A stretch of DNA of 64,000 nucleotides. Source: Nemopilema nomurai. Lineage: Eukaryota; Cnidaria; Scyphozoa; Rhizostomeae; Rhizostomatidae. Location: contig PEDN01001361.1 of assembly GCA_003864495.1 (NCBI GenBank), positions 186,001-250,000 on the forward strand. The letters run 5' to 3'. This document shows, piece after piece, positions 24,947-41,115 of this stretch. Under the pieces are notes generated by a model. It saw nothing but the letters and a program-made list of their open reading frames with translations, ran no database searches and was not told the DNA's origin. Position numbers and translations under genes: made by a program. Positions within the stretch are counted from its first letter, which is position 1, and each line of letters begins with the position of its first letter.

Positions 24947-26690
24947 CTGAAATAAATTACACAAGATGTAAAAATCAAGTACGACAAAATGAAGATGCAG
25001 ACGATTAAGAGCAAAAAATTACTTTAAATTGCTCATTTATATTCAAATTTGCATCTTCCAAAAAGGATTAATAGTGCTAAAATACTTGGGTATGTGCCAT
25101 ATAGAGTCTGTGATATAATTTTAAAAAGAAGCTTCAAATTAAGAGAAGATGCCTATTGTGGGCCTTGATGCTGTCTCTCTATATACATTAAATCAAACTT
25201 TTAATCAAAATTTCAAAATAAATCTACAATCTATAATGCTATTCTCCAAAAAGGCTTAGCCCATGATGGAGATATACAATACTCACACTGGAAAAGGCCT
25301 ACTTTATCTAACTACATGTAACTACACATGATATTGGTTAATGGATAAGTAGTTCTGCAGGGGCCCTTGGTCAACATTTTGTACTTTTGGCAGCATAGCA
25401 AGGCATACTACAGTTGAGTGGTAAGTTAGCTCTGACAGGCTAATTTACAATAGAAGGCAAATTCATAAATGTACAAATTTACCACACATTCAACCAAACA
25501 CACAGTTCACAATGGCAAGTAATGACAGAAACAAAAATTTTTGTCATTCAGTTTCTGTTCATGGCCAAAAGCTTTTGGTCATTTCCAGACATTGGCCATT
25601 TTCCAATGTTTGCAAACTTTAAGGACTATCAGGCAAAAAAGTAGCTTGAGTATGGACGAATTGCGTTTCTGCAATTTCTTGCCATTGCGAAGCTTTGAAC
25701 TTCAAAAATGTATGTCAAAAAACATACAGTTATACACATTCAACCATTACTTTCTTCAAATGTTTACTTTTATCTATGTTTACCTGTAAGATTTAAGAAG
25801 TATCAGCTTCCAAACAACGTAAATTAAAAGGTGCTAACATAACCAACCATGAACTTTGTATGGTGTGTATGAGTTCTAGAATCTCTTTTTAAGTAAAAGA
25901 ATGTGTGCCAGAAAGTTTTTGCTAATCATAGTATAACATTGTAAAATTTGAAATAGCCTATCGGCTTTTGTGCTTATTTAGCTGCAAGGCATAGAGCTTT
26001 CATGTCATTATTAATTATAATATATATATATATTAATAGTGATAATAATATATTAAAATTTTTGAAATGTTAAAGCTTTGAAATGAAAGCTTCCTTTGCT
26101 CACATTGAGCTTACTCCGTACAACTCTTAAAAAGACGCTCGAATTAAAGAAAACAATACAAGACTCCTGGACATATGGCTAAATTTTGCCAGAACTGTTT
26201 ATATGCTTTTGAGTATAAATATTCTCCTACTTGGCCTAAGAACAAAGAACTATCATTGTCTTATATTTCTTCGTGGAAAGCTATACATACCTGACTCTTT
26301 ATCACTCAAAATAACATCCGTAGAAATCCTCAATTCAAATCAAACTCAACTCACATCATAGTATATTACTTTAAGACACACCTACCAAAAATTATCTGGA
26401 TGGATCACGTTGTCTTCCTTACATGAAGTAGTCTGCCATCTTATCATTTGCAAAATGGACCACCAAGTTCCCCTGTGACCAACCCGTCAACTCTTGGTTG
26501 ATTTTTGTGATACACCAAAATCAAAGTTAAATAAGAAAATTAGTCAAAAAATGTTTTGAGTTAATGGAAAACAAAAATTAGGTTTTTTTTTCCAGGTAAA
26601 TTATTTTCAATCGCTCTCTCCCAGGTTTCAAATTTAGACCAGAAATATCAATTCCCCCAGCCTCGGTTTGATGTTGAGGTCTGGGCATCC
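24947..26690. other. head-to-head intergenic region, nucleoplasmin-like gene (-) and RPL17 (+)
   Basis: No recognised coding sequence. The region is AT-rich with a TA microsatellite near 26015-26050. Leader exons of both flanking genes, and possibly a shared promoter, are expected here because both have a 3' splice site just before the coding start. Confidence 0.5.
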
Positions 26691-26729
26691 TTCGTGCGCT
26701 CTCTTGTAAATTGCCAAGTTGCTGAAGAA
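26690..26729 (+). promoter_or_regulatory. RPL17: candidate RPL17 leader exon with a pyrimidine start
   Basis: RPL17's ATG exon begins with an acceptor, so an untranslated first exon is needed. The segment around CCTTCGTGCGCTCTCTTG ends at 26729 before a consensus donor GTAAGTT. Ribosomal protein mRNAs usually start in a pyrimidine tract, which this could supply. The start point itself is not visible from sequence. Confidence 0.35.
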
Positions 26730-27361
26730 GTAAGTTACCCTACTCGAGAAAGTAAATCGACGAATTCCCTGTGCATCTTATTATAGAATAACAATTTTTG
26801 CAGTGTTAGAGATTCCTTTAATATACTTCCTCACTTTAAATGTGTTATTATCACTGTTTCTTAATTCTTTACCAATTTTATGCCAATATTGCACTGCCGG
26901 GACTAGGCCAGAAACTTACTGTCTTCTTTATTGAGCCCATGTTTTTCAAGTAGCCGTAATGGCTATCTGTTTAACCTATTTGATAAACATCGTAATTGTA
27001 CTATAGTTTCTCGGTAGCCTACTTGGTACATTCTGGTGTTGTTCTTCAGTAGATTGATTATTTACGTTTAACCACTGCAAGAAACCATTTTTGCATGTAA
27101 GTCCGCAAATCATTGCTTGTTTTGTCTGGTTTAGTACCAAGTTTATGTCTGTTAAGTAAAAAATCCTACAATTAATTTTGACCAATCGCAATACAACAAC
27201 AGATGAATATAACATTTATTTTATATTTGCCAGGGACCAAAAGTAAATGATCTGTATCTTTAAACCCTTGCTGTTTTGGCTGCCCTGTTACATCTTTTTG
27301 AGGTAATTTTGAATGGCTTGTACTTAAACAGTATTCTCCTTGCGTTTCAGAAAGGGTCAAG

Positions 27362-29251
<1,890 letters not shown>

Positions 29252-29340
29252 ATTTTTGCAAATTGTGTATAATTAAAAGTACCGAAGATGATATGTCTCT
29301 TATTGCTTGCCTTCACTGAATGCCATCTAAAGACATGCTG

Positions 29341-29346
29341 AATAAA
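29341..29346 (+). terminator. RPL17: RPL17 poly(A) signal AATAAA
   Basis: AATAAA lies 90 bases after the RPL17 stop codon, a normal distance for the short 3' untranslated region of a ribosomal protein gene. No competing hexamer lies between. Confidence 0.8.
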
Positions 29347-31112
29347 GAGATTCAAAAATAGAGATGTATCTTTCTATTTAATTGCTTTTTATCAATCGAA
29401 AATATAGTCATAAAAAGAAAAGTCAGGGGGAAGTTTAGCTGATTTTACTTTCACAAACTTTCCTTGTCATGACAGAAAACAAATTATTGGACAGGCTTAA
29501 GTATTTCACACATATCCACTCATTTGGATAGAAACCAACCTACTCTGATAAACCAAACAGCTAAAAACTATCAGTAATACACGCTTTTTTTATAAGGAAC
29601 CACTTTATAAGGAACCTACATGTAGAAGGCCGAAATATATAAAGAACTTAAACTACCAAAAACGAAATCCCTAAAGAACTTTTCGATTTAAAAATTTTTC
29701 TAACTGCAAGCATCAAGAGCTAAAAAGCCTGTTCCATTCATTTGCAGCCAATACTCGCATATATTATTTGCTTTTCGTGTGTCAAGTGCTTTATTGAGTA
29801 GCTTCTGCATATTTATTTCACCCCTCTCTCTATTAAGTGTTAAGGCTTATTGATGTGCAGTGAAAATTAAGAAACTTTTTGTACTATAATCTGACAACTT
29901 GAGGTCTACCAATAAGGAACTTCTGGAACTAGGCCTTGTGGTAGGTTCCTTATAAAAAAAGCGTGTATGTAAGTTTTTTTTGTTCACCCTTGTGTACAGA
30001 CTTCCACACAATAGGGTGTGGGCCCTGCCTGTAGGCTACCATCCTCAAAAAGAGAGGAAGCACAGCGGTTGGGAAAAGATCAGAACAAAAACTTCAAAAG
30101 TCATTTATATCAAGCAGCTCATTACCAGAAATTACTAAACTCAGTCACTTAACACAATGGTATGTTAAAAACAGTTGATATCTATTTTATCATCATTAGG
30201 GGTTGTTCTCCTAGACTAGGTTATGAAGATGTTAAATCTAAATAGGATTTCTTCATTAAAGAACTTTAAGTTACAGTTCAGTTATATGCATGCAGTGTTA
30301 TTAGACCACCTAACAAAGCTTTGCCGCAAATAGAAAGCAATTTGGCAACCAGAGTTCTTACAAGTGAAAAAAGCTTTCATGCTGAATAAATTAATGTTTA
30401 AAGAAAGGGCAAATTAAGTTTTCTTGTGCGCCTAACATGTAGAACACATTTTGTTTTTCTTACAAAATGTTGATTTCAGTGCTCTGTGTATGTCAAAATT
30501 TTGGTATTTTTGATAATACTGTCCCCTCTGTAAGTGCAAACTTTCACAGAAAAACTTTGTGAATATCATAAGAAAGCCTAGGGCTCTTCTGAGCAAGTTT
30601 CAATTCCTGTTTGCCCTTGTGACTTGTTTTAAAATCCTTTCAACAAAAACCATGATTCCAGGCTTTTTCCTTATCCCAGTATAAAAACCTGCTTGACAAC
30701 ATTCCAACTGTATTTGTGTCTTTTTGAGAGAATTCAGTGACCATTTATGGCGTTGACAAAAATAGAAAGCTGTTATATTGATTAATCAAAAATAAGACTA
30801 AAGCCAGGTGAAACAAAAATTCTGCTTGAATCTTCAATATAAGTTTGAGAGTCTTCAAATGATCTAAAAATTCATAAACAGCATATGTTTTGACAGATTG
30901 CAACTTTTGCAAAACAGATTGCAAAATTTATATATTCTCCCACTTCAAATATAAATGACCCTTTATCAATCGCTGCAACCTATCACACTGCCATTACTAC
31001 TGTAACTAAATTCCATTCTCACTACAGATAATACGGCATGCAAGAATAAATGAATTATAAACTATAAATGTCAAATTAATGAAAGATTTACATTTACTTC
31101 TAAATGTATGAC
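29347..31112. other. convergent intergenic region, RPL17 / GOLPH3
   Basis: It holds the 3' flanks of both genes and a short terminal-inverted-repeat element at 29577-29968. I see no coding sequence. No canonical AATAAA for GOLPH3 was found on the minus strand immediately below 31113. Confidence 0.6.
29577..29968. mobile_element. non-autonomous DNA transposon (MITE-like) with perfect 25-bp inverted ends
   Basis: The left end at 29577-29601 begins ATACACGCTTTTTTTATAAG and continues GAACC. The right end at 29944-29968 is its exact reverse complement, 25 of 25 bases. The element is 392 bp and has no open frame for a transposase. GTA stands directly outside both ends (29574-29576 and 29969-29971), consistent with a 3-bp target duplication, although a 3-base match can be chance. 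Near the left end the inner part of the repeat (TTATAAGGAACCTAC) recurs once more, matching the sequence just inside the right end. The perfect ends suggest a recent insertion. The superfamily cannot be assigned from this copy. Confidence 0.8.
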
Positions 31113-34840
<3,728 letters not shown>

Positions 34841-35654
34841 ACTTGAAACAATGTCGAATTGTAGAGAGCTCACATAACTTTCATCTCCGCCATTGCTCCT
34901 CGACGACGTAGGCAGTTTTGTGGAAACCGCTGACCGGCAGGTCTCCTTCGCACAATCAGATCATTTAACAAATATCTCAGCTTTTCTGATGACGATGTCA
35001 ACAAAACATACGAACAATCAGAAAATTTCTAACTAGGGCGATAGATGATCAATAGTTTAAAAAAAGTAAACGCTTGTAATATTGCTCGTGGAAAAAACTG
35101 CGGGTTATCTCATGGTAAGGGTTAGAGAATGGGCTCGTTTTGTCGATCTGAATGTCCACTCTGCTTGGTAGATGCTTTAATAACGTGTGTTGCAGGCCCG
35201 TATAATTTGCACACTGCAGTATTTTTCCTTTTTAACGGCACCCTCCATTAATTTTCTTCTGACGGCACGGTATTATGTCAATTTTCTTTCATTTCTTAAT
35301 TTCTAATCTTGCCCTTACACCATTGTATAGTTAGGTAGTGCGAGGTGGGCTTGTTGATATGGGGCATTGTATGATGACGTGAAAAAGCCTTGTTTTGAAT
35401 ATTCTAACTGCTAAAATAGATTCGCAGTCTATCGCACCAAACTAGCAACTCTTTGGAGACACGAGCTCCGCCTATCTTCCAACCCACAGCCGTGCACAAT
35501 GGATTCGGGCATACGGAGGCGCATCATGTAGCATCATGGGGTTTTCATTTGACTTCATTTTGGCTTAGAAGCGTTTTTCGACGACAACTGAAACCAGAAT
35601 AAGGGCCTAAATGCAGTGGTGGTGTCACTCGTGAGCATTTACCCATGGGCCCAC

Positions 35655-35805
35655 TTGGTCCGGATCCAGGGGCCCCTAATGGTTTTTGACTTCAGGGGGC
35701 CTAAGCAAGATTTTGTTAAGCCTATACAAAATGCTGTTGAATCTAGTAGCATGACACGAACTACTCTGGCACATTTAAGGGGGGTGCCCAGGGCCCCTGA
35801 AGACG
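35655..35805. repeat. short interspersed element with GGGGCCCC-type ends
   Basis: The segment opens CCGGATCCAGGGGCCCCT and closes AGGGGGGTGCCCAGGGCCCC, with related inverted GC-rich blocks at each side. Its interior matches the copy at 19049-19130. It resembles the short elements with GGATCCAGGGG ends that are common in invertebrate genomes. No transposase frame is present. Confidence 0.55.
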
Positions 35806-37211
35806 AAGAATTGCTTAAGTATAAAAAATTATCACTCCATTGATCCGAGCTATTTTGGTTTCCCCGTTTGTTTAAGCTCTAAGTAAAAAAATTGATGTGT
35901 GTGTGTGTTTGAGTGATTCACTGTAAAACAGTATTTAAAAGTGTTGAATAACATGTTTGTCTTGTTCGTCATTTGGTCTTGATACCTCTCCCAGAAGACA
36001 GCGCTGCGTTGATATTTCTGCCCCCTGCTTCTATTGTTTTCAAATAAGAACGCCTCCCTCCTAGTAATTTTCTCACTGCCATGGTTGCAAATCCTGTGAG
36101 CTCCAGAATGGGGTATGTTCTTCTGCTTTGTCTCTATTAAATACGCGCGGTGTTTGGAGTGGTCATGCTTGAAATTTTTCGGCAAAATGGCGACGGTTGC
36201 CATGAAACCACATTGCCGACCTGCTTGTAAACACAATGCGCTGCCTTAGGGCGCTGTAACACGTAACACGTTATGGGTATTATGAAATACATTTCTTTGA
36301 TACATTCGTTGTCTCCTTTATCATTTGTTGCTTCTATTGATCATCACAAGCTCATAACCGATGAAAAATTTGGCCCAGAGAATATAAATGTGCTAATAGT
36401 CTCAAAAAAGTGCTTTTTCGATTCTTGTTTTTTGACGGCCCCGGAAAAATGGGAACCGACTCGGCCCCCGGCTGTCAGTCTTAAGTATGGAGTAATCAAG
36501 AATTTAAGTTTAGCGTTATGTGATATGTTGAAACACCGAGCGGCACTCAAAGACTGACCCCATGTACTGTCTATTAGGCTATATAAACATGCAACCGTTA
36601 AACATTTGTTAAACGATTCATATGCTAAAAAACCATTTTACGTTTCGTTAGCTGAAAGTAATGGAAATCACACAAGAGCATGAAGTTACCCCGAAATGTT
36701 CAATTCTGTGGTAAGGGATGATGTACTGGTTAAGTATGTATCCACGTGACCTTTCCTGACCCCTGAAAGACGCCTTCTATTCCCTGAATCAAAGCATGGC
36801 GTCGTAAAAATAATGCCTCCGCTTTTCTATGGGTAAATTATTTTTGATTGATTTCGTATTGTGTATCTTTGTGGAAGATGCCTTGCCCGTTTCATTTTTT
36901 GCTAGGCGAACTCAAACATAGACACCAAAGCCAGTATTTACCCTCCTCTATTGCGATTCGGGACGCTTAACGGAACTTTATTGGTCCTTAAAATATACTT
37001 TCACAACATCAAAGACAGGCTCTTGGGTCCCTTACATCTCCCACTTCGATGTATGGTTATGATTGTGATCCGTGGCTATACATCTATGACCAGAGGCTAA
37101 CCTAGGGGGGGGGGGGGGGTTCCTAGCTCCTATCTCAAAAGTTTTTTTAAATATTAACAGATGCTCAATAAAAAAACAGCTTGGTTGACGTTTTGCTGTA
37201 AGCTTCTTCAG

Positions 37212-37336
37212 AAAAACTTTATATATATATATATCTTCTCCTCCTGAAGAGTGAGTTTCTCACGAAACAGGCTTGTAGAGATTAATCATGTAGTCTTATT
37301 TTTTTCAACTCTATGATAAATATATAAAGTTTTATA
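37212..37336. repeat. TA-rich inverted repeat, about 125 bp
   Basis: AAAACTTTATATAT at about 37213 and ATATATAAAGTTTT at about 37319 are reverse complements enclosing about 90 bases (…GAAGAGTGAGTTTCTC…). A second TA run follows to about 37365. It could be a small palindromic element or a cruciform-prone microsatellite. Confidence 0.6.
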
Positions 37337-39740
37337 TTGATATATATATATATATATAAATATTATATTTGAAGAAGCAGGACAAATGTTCGTGGCAGCC
37401 TTCTTAAACTGCAATGTTATGTGCTAATATTTTACAAATATGCATTTCGAATGCAGTGATTAAAAGTTCCACTTACAGTTCTCTATCTTAGACATAAAGC
37501 CTCCAATCCCTATTTTTAGGCGCTGTGTAAACATGGCCGAGAAAGATAGCGCATTCGATTGATTGGAGTTTTGTAATAATCGTAATGAATTGTATGGTGA
37601 ATGGGCAGGGAAGCATTCGATCCAGAAAACGCTAAAAAATCAGAGCAGCTTCTCTAGGTAACCCAAATATATTTTCGTTGCTATACATTATGGCGCATTA
37701 TATTATTATGTGTGCAACATTATTTTCAAATACTCAGAGCCAAAAGTGTCGGCCTTAGGCGTGTAATCTAGGTTTATATTTGTCTATTTGGATTTATATT
37801 TGTTAAATGCAATTTTTCTAACGGAAAAAGATACATCTTGCTTGCCAGCCCTCAATTGTGTTCTAATAGCATTGCGGTTTTACCTGTTTAGCCCAGCGTT
37901 TAAAAGTTTGTCTTTTGCAATAATACTTGAAATAGCGATGGGAGTTGCAGGGGGGCTGGGTTTTCAACGGATTATGGTAAAAGAGTATTTAACTTTCCCC
38001 TAGATAGCAAAGGCAGTGGTCGAATTTCCATGTTGGCACAGATTCTGGCTACCCACCTAAAGATCCAAGGCGCACGAATCCTTCTTTATTCATTTGCTCG
38101 CTACATCTGCTGCGCAGAGGTAACAAGATTTTGATTTAAACTGTAGATGTGGCCATTGTTGTACAAGCATCGTTAGATTTACTTATTTGCATCTCTTTAA
38201 TTTGCGTGGTACCTGTTGAGGGGAGGGTGTGGGTGGCTACTTTCATAGGAAAGTGACAAAGGTGGTTTATAAACGAGAGCCACTGTAACATCGATGGAAG
38301 CCAGCTTATCCTCGTCTCTGTTCTGATAAACGTGCTGTTTGGCAGGAAAGGTCAAGAACTGAAAAAGAAGAATTTTCTGTTATAATAACACAAAGGCAAA
38401 TTTGCCACAACTTAACAGATTCTTGGGACACAAGCTAGATCAGTAGGACTTCTAATGACAACACATCAAAAACGATTATCATTGGCAGCTAGAGTCATTT
38501 ACTTGGTCAGTGTTTGCCCGTTGATCAGACACTCGTCATACGCGTCTTGGAGTTACGAGAGGTAGAATTCTTTTCGGTGGGGTTAGCAGAAGTGACAACG
38601 TATTGATGGGGGCTGCACCGCCATTCAGGGAGTGACGGCAAAGACACGCAATCAAAGTAGGTATGATCGCATTAGAATGTTAGCTGGCCCTCGTATTTAT
38701 GTATTGCATCAGCCTGTCCGTGCAAATGAGCCTAACGCGACGTGGTCTGAATCTATAATTCTGAGAGAATGCAAAACATTTGATAAAATCAGGCCATATG
38801 CTTTTGCAGTTACTTCATTCAAAGATGACTGATAAGCTTGAGGAGAAATGGAAATGAATAGGGCCACTGTGCTTTAGAGACGCCACATGGATGAACTATG
38901 AGCAAGCTCATTTGGGACGATGTTGTTGCCAGGTTTCCTAAGCCATGCCAGGTTTAAGGCCTAACAATATGCTTTCCGGGCGTAATCAAACCATAAGGTC
39001 ATTCTGACTGCACGACTTTTATCGGCCCCGTGTTGAAATCTTTAGTTAGAGGTATTACACGTTTTTTTGTATCAGAAACCTAGCTTGGGTTCTAGTACTA
39101 AAAGTTTCTTAATTTCACGTACTAAAAGTTTCAAAGTTTCTAGTACTAAAGCATCGGCTCCGACGCAGGTTGGAAAGTGGAGTGGCCAAGGGAGACTTTA
39201 ACAATCATAAAAAAAGGTGTTTGAAAAAGTTCTATTGTTTTACAAAAAAGTGCGTTTGAACAAATTTGAATTGTTTCCACCTAGGGAGAAAGAAACCCTT
39301 AAACCGATTTCCTGTGTGCTTTAGGGAGCATATTTTAGATATCTAAGCAAGTAACTCTTTTCCTATTTGTTTCTAAATTACTCAGTCTTTTGGTGTTTTT
39401 TCTTTTGAATCAGTTCAGCTTTTGCCATATGGTTACCAAGAGTTGTTTTTGTCACCAAAATATTTACTTTTTCGTGTATGTTAAAGCAAACCAAGCGTCC
39501 TGGTGTATATTTATATAGTTTGCATCATTGCTATGGCTCGATAAAAAATGCGCAGAGTGCGCTTTGGATATTTTGTGAAACATTATCTAACTCCGTAAAC
39601 CGTGATCTGATGCGAGACGTGAAATTGCGAGATGTTTTCTGGAAAATTGTCGTGATCCGAGCCCCACCTTAACCCACTTTAGTAAGGGGTTAAATGCTCT
39701 TTGCTCAGACATAAATATTCACAAAATAACTTTTGTTCTT

Positions 39741-39832
39741 CTGGCTGGCTACCCTGGGTACCAGACCCACTATGTATCTAGGAATGTGTTCTATCAATAC
39801 AAAGTGGGTCTTGTACCCAGGGTACTGGCTGG
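39741..39832. repeat. imperfect inverted repeat (MITE fragment or hairpin)
   Basis: TACCCTGGGTACCAGACCCA on the left (from 39750) and AGTGGGTCTTGTACCCAGGG on the right (from 39803) pair over 22 bases with one mismatch. Weaker pairing extends inward and outward (CTGGCTGG on one side, CTGGCTGG on the other). The loop is about 30 bases. The whole unit is under 100 bp with no open frame of its own. Confidence 0.75.
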
Positions 39833-40371
39833 CAAATCGAGCCTCAAAAGTTGCAAGTCTGCGTATCCACTGTCTGTTAATTATGTCCCATCAAATGCAA
39901 TGGTGGGTTCCCTTAAATTGGAATTAGAAATGAGCTGGATGATTGGAAATGAGTTGTGGATGCCCTGTCTCAGGGGGTTCTGTTCAAAGAGTTGTGTTAT
40001 TCACTCCCGAAATGTCCTTAAGCTAGACTTCCAGGCAAAACACAAGTAAACGCTTGGGGGTTCTATGTCTATTCCATTATGACCAGACTTCGATTTGACC
40101 CAATATTCCATTGGCGTATGTCAAGTACCAAACACAAATACACAATGCATATTTTACAAATTTTCAATAGTGGGCCAGAGTCACATAAGAGCCCATTAAA
40201 GGCGTGGCCTAAAAATTTTTGCCCCTTGATTTTTACTCGAACCCCAAATGCCACACTCAGGTGTGTACTCAGGCCTACCCACTAAAACATTACATAAAAC
40301 TTTTAACTTATACATCCACCAGTTTAATCATATGATATAGTTATGTTTGAATATAAGTTCACATATTGTGT

Positions 40372-41115
40372 TTACAGACATCCAGCTGAGGTTCTGAAAA
40401 TTGTTTTCATGTATTCTTTGTCTCTAAAAAGCTCTGGATCAGGATTTGAGTCTCTTCGGTTTTTTCGCAGAAGAAATTCAGCCACTGCCTCTCTGGGGTC
40501 GAATAACGAGGTTCCGCTGCCATTTAAAGATATGTGTAGAATGTTGTTGATTGTTGTCTGCTCTAAAGACGACCTGTCATAGGTTTTCACCCTATTGTAA
40601 TGTGACACAACACGTTCCGTGGCCATGCTATATGGTGTGACAACTAGAAATGAGCCAAGGAGTATTTTGAAATATCCATGGCTCACATTGATCGTTTTGC
40701 GGAGTCTCAATGCCAAAATTCTGTCGTCATCAGTAGATTCGATATCCTTGATATGCTCAATGCTTCCCCACGACATGCAGACGTCGGTTGAAAATTCTCT
40801 CAGTTTAGATTCTCCCAAAACTTCGCAGACAAACTCTCTGATTGCATCGATTATTTGCTTTGGAGACGTTGCAGCAAGAATTGCTTTAATTTTCGTTACT
40901 GTTCCGTCATCTTCAATTTTAAGTTTTTGACTAAGAAAATTGATTGCAGAAAGTATGACTTCAGATCTCATTGCAGGGAAGCTCCTGGATCTTGCATCCT
41001 CGTACAAATGGTCTGTTCTTGACACACGAACTTCAGTTCTGTCTTCCTCATTTACGGCAAATTTCTCTTCATTGCCCCCAGCAATAGGACCTTCCTCACC
41101 ATTTGCTCTCCGCAA
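40372..41115 (-). CDS. C-terminal part of a hAT-transposase-like protein
   Basis: The open frame gives 247 residues. Residues about 150-200 (LLGSFLVVTPYSMATERVVS, then RSSLEQTTINNIL) match the pattern of the hAT C-terminal dimerisation region, where an aliphatic block, S/ATERVFS-like motif and RSSL occur in this order. FDPREAVAEFL follows. The first in-frame ATG is residue 49; the frame is closed by TAA just above 41115. In a shifted frame the sequence above it also reads coding-like (IEEKEESGNEKSNIAILDV, ending NACKLLCGE), so a one-base shift or an intron may lie near 41110. No zinc finger or catalytic core was found upstream, and no inverted ends are evident. It may be a decayed transposon remnant or a host gene derived from one. 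Confidence 0.55.
   Translation of the reverse strand: MRRANGEEGPIAGGNEEKFAVNEEDRTEVRVSRTDHLYEDARSRSFPAMRSEVILSAINFLSQKLKIEDDGTVTKIKAILAATSPKQIIDAIREFVCEVLGESKLREFSTDVCMSWGSIEHIKDIESTDDDRILALRLRKTINVSHGYFKILLGSFLVVTPYSMATERVVSHYNRVKTYDRSSLEQTTINNILHISLNGSGTSLFDPREAVAEFLLRKNRRDSNPDPELFRDKEYMKTIFRTSAGCL

Larger units (their letters stand above)
34841..40371. other. region between GOLPH3 and the hAT-like gene; repeats only
   Basis: No exon is recognised on either strand. Contents: the GOLPH3 promoter side (34841 up to about 35000), a short repeat copy at about 35655-35805, a near-palindrome at 36187-36203, a poly-G run at 37106, TA-rich inverted repeats at 37212-37336 and an inverted repeat at 39741-39832. 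Confidence 0.5.

Noticed and set aside
24703..25008. Plus-strand frame of 101 residues
   Set aside because: It overlaps antisense the intron and start exon of the nucleoplasmin-like gene and shows no family pattern.
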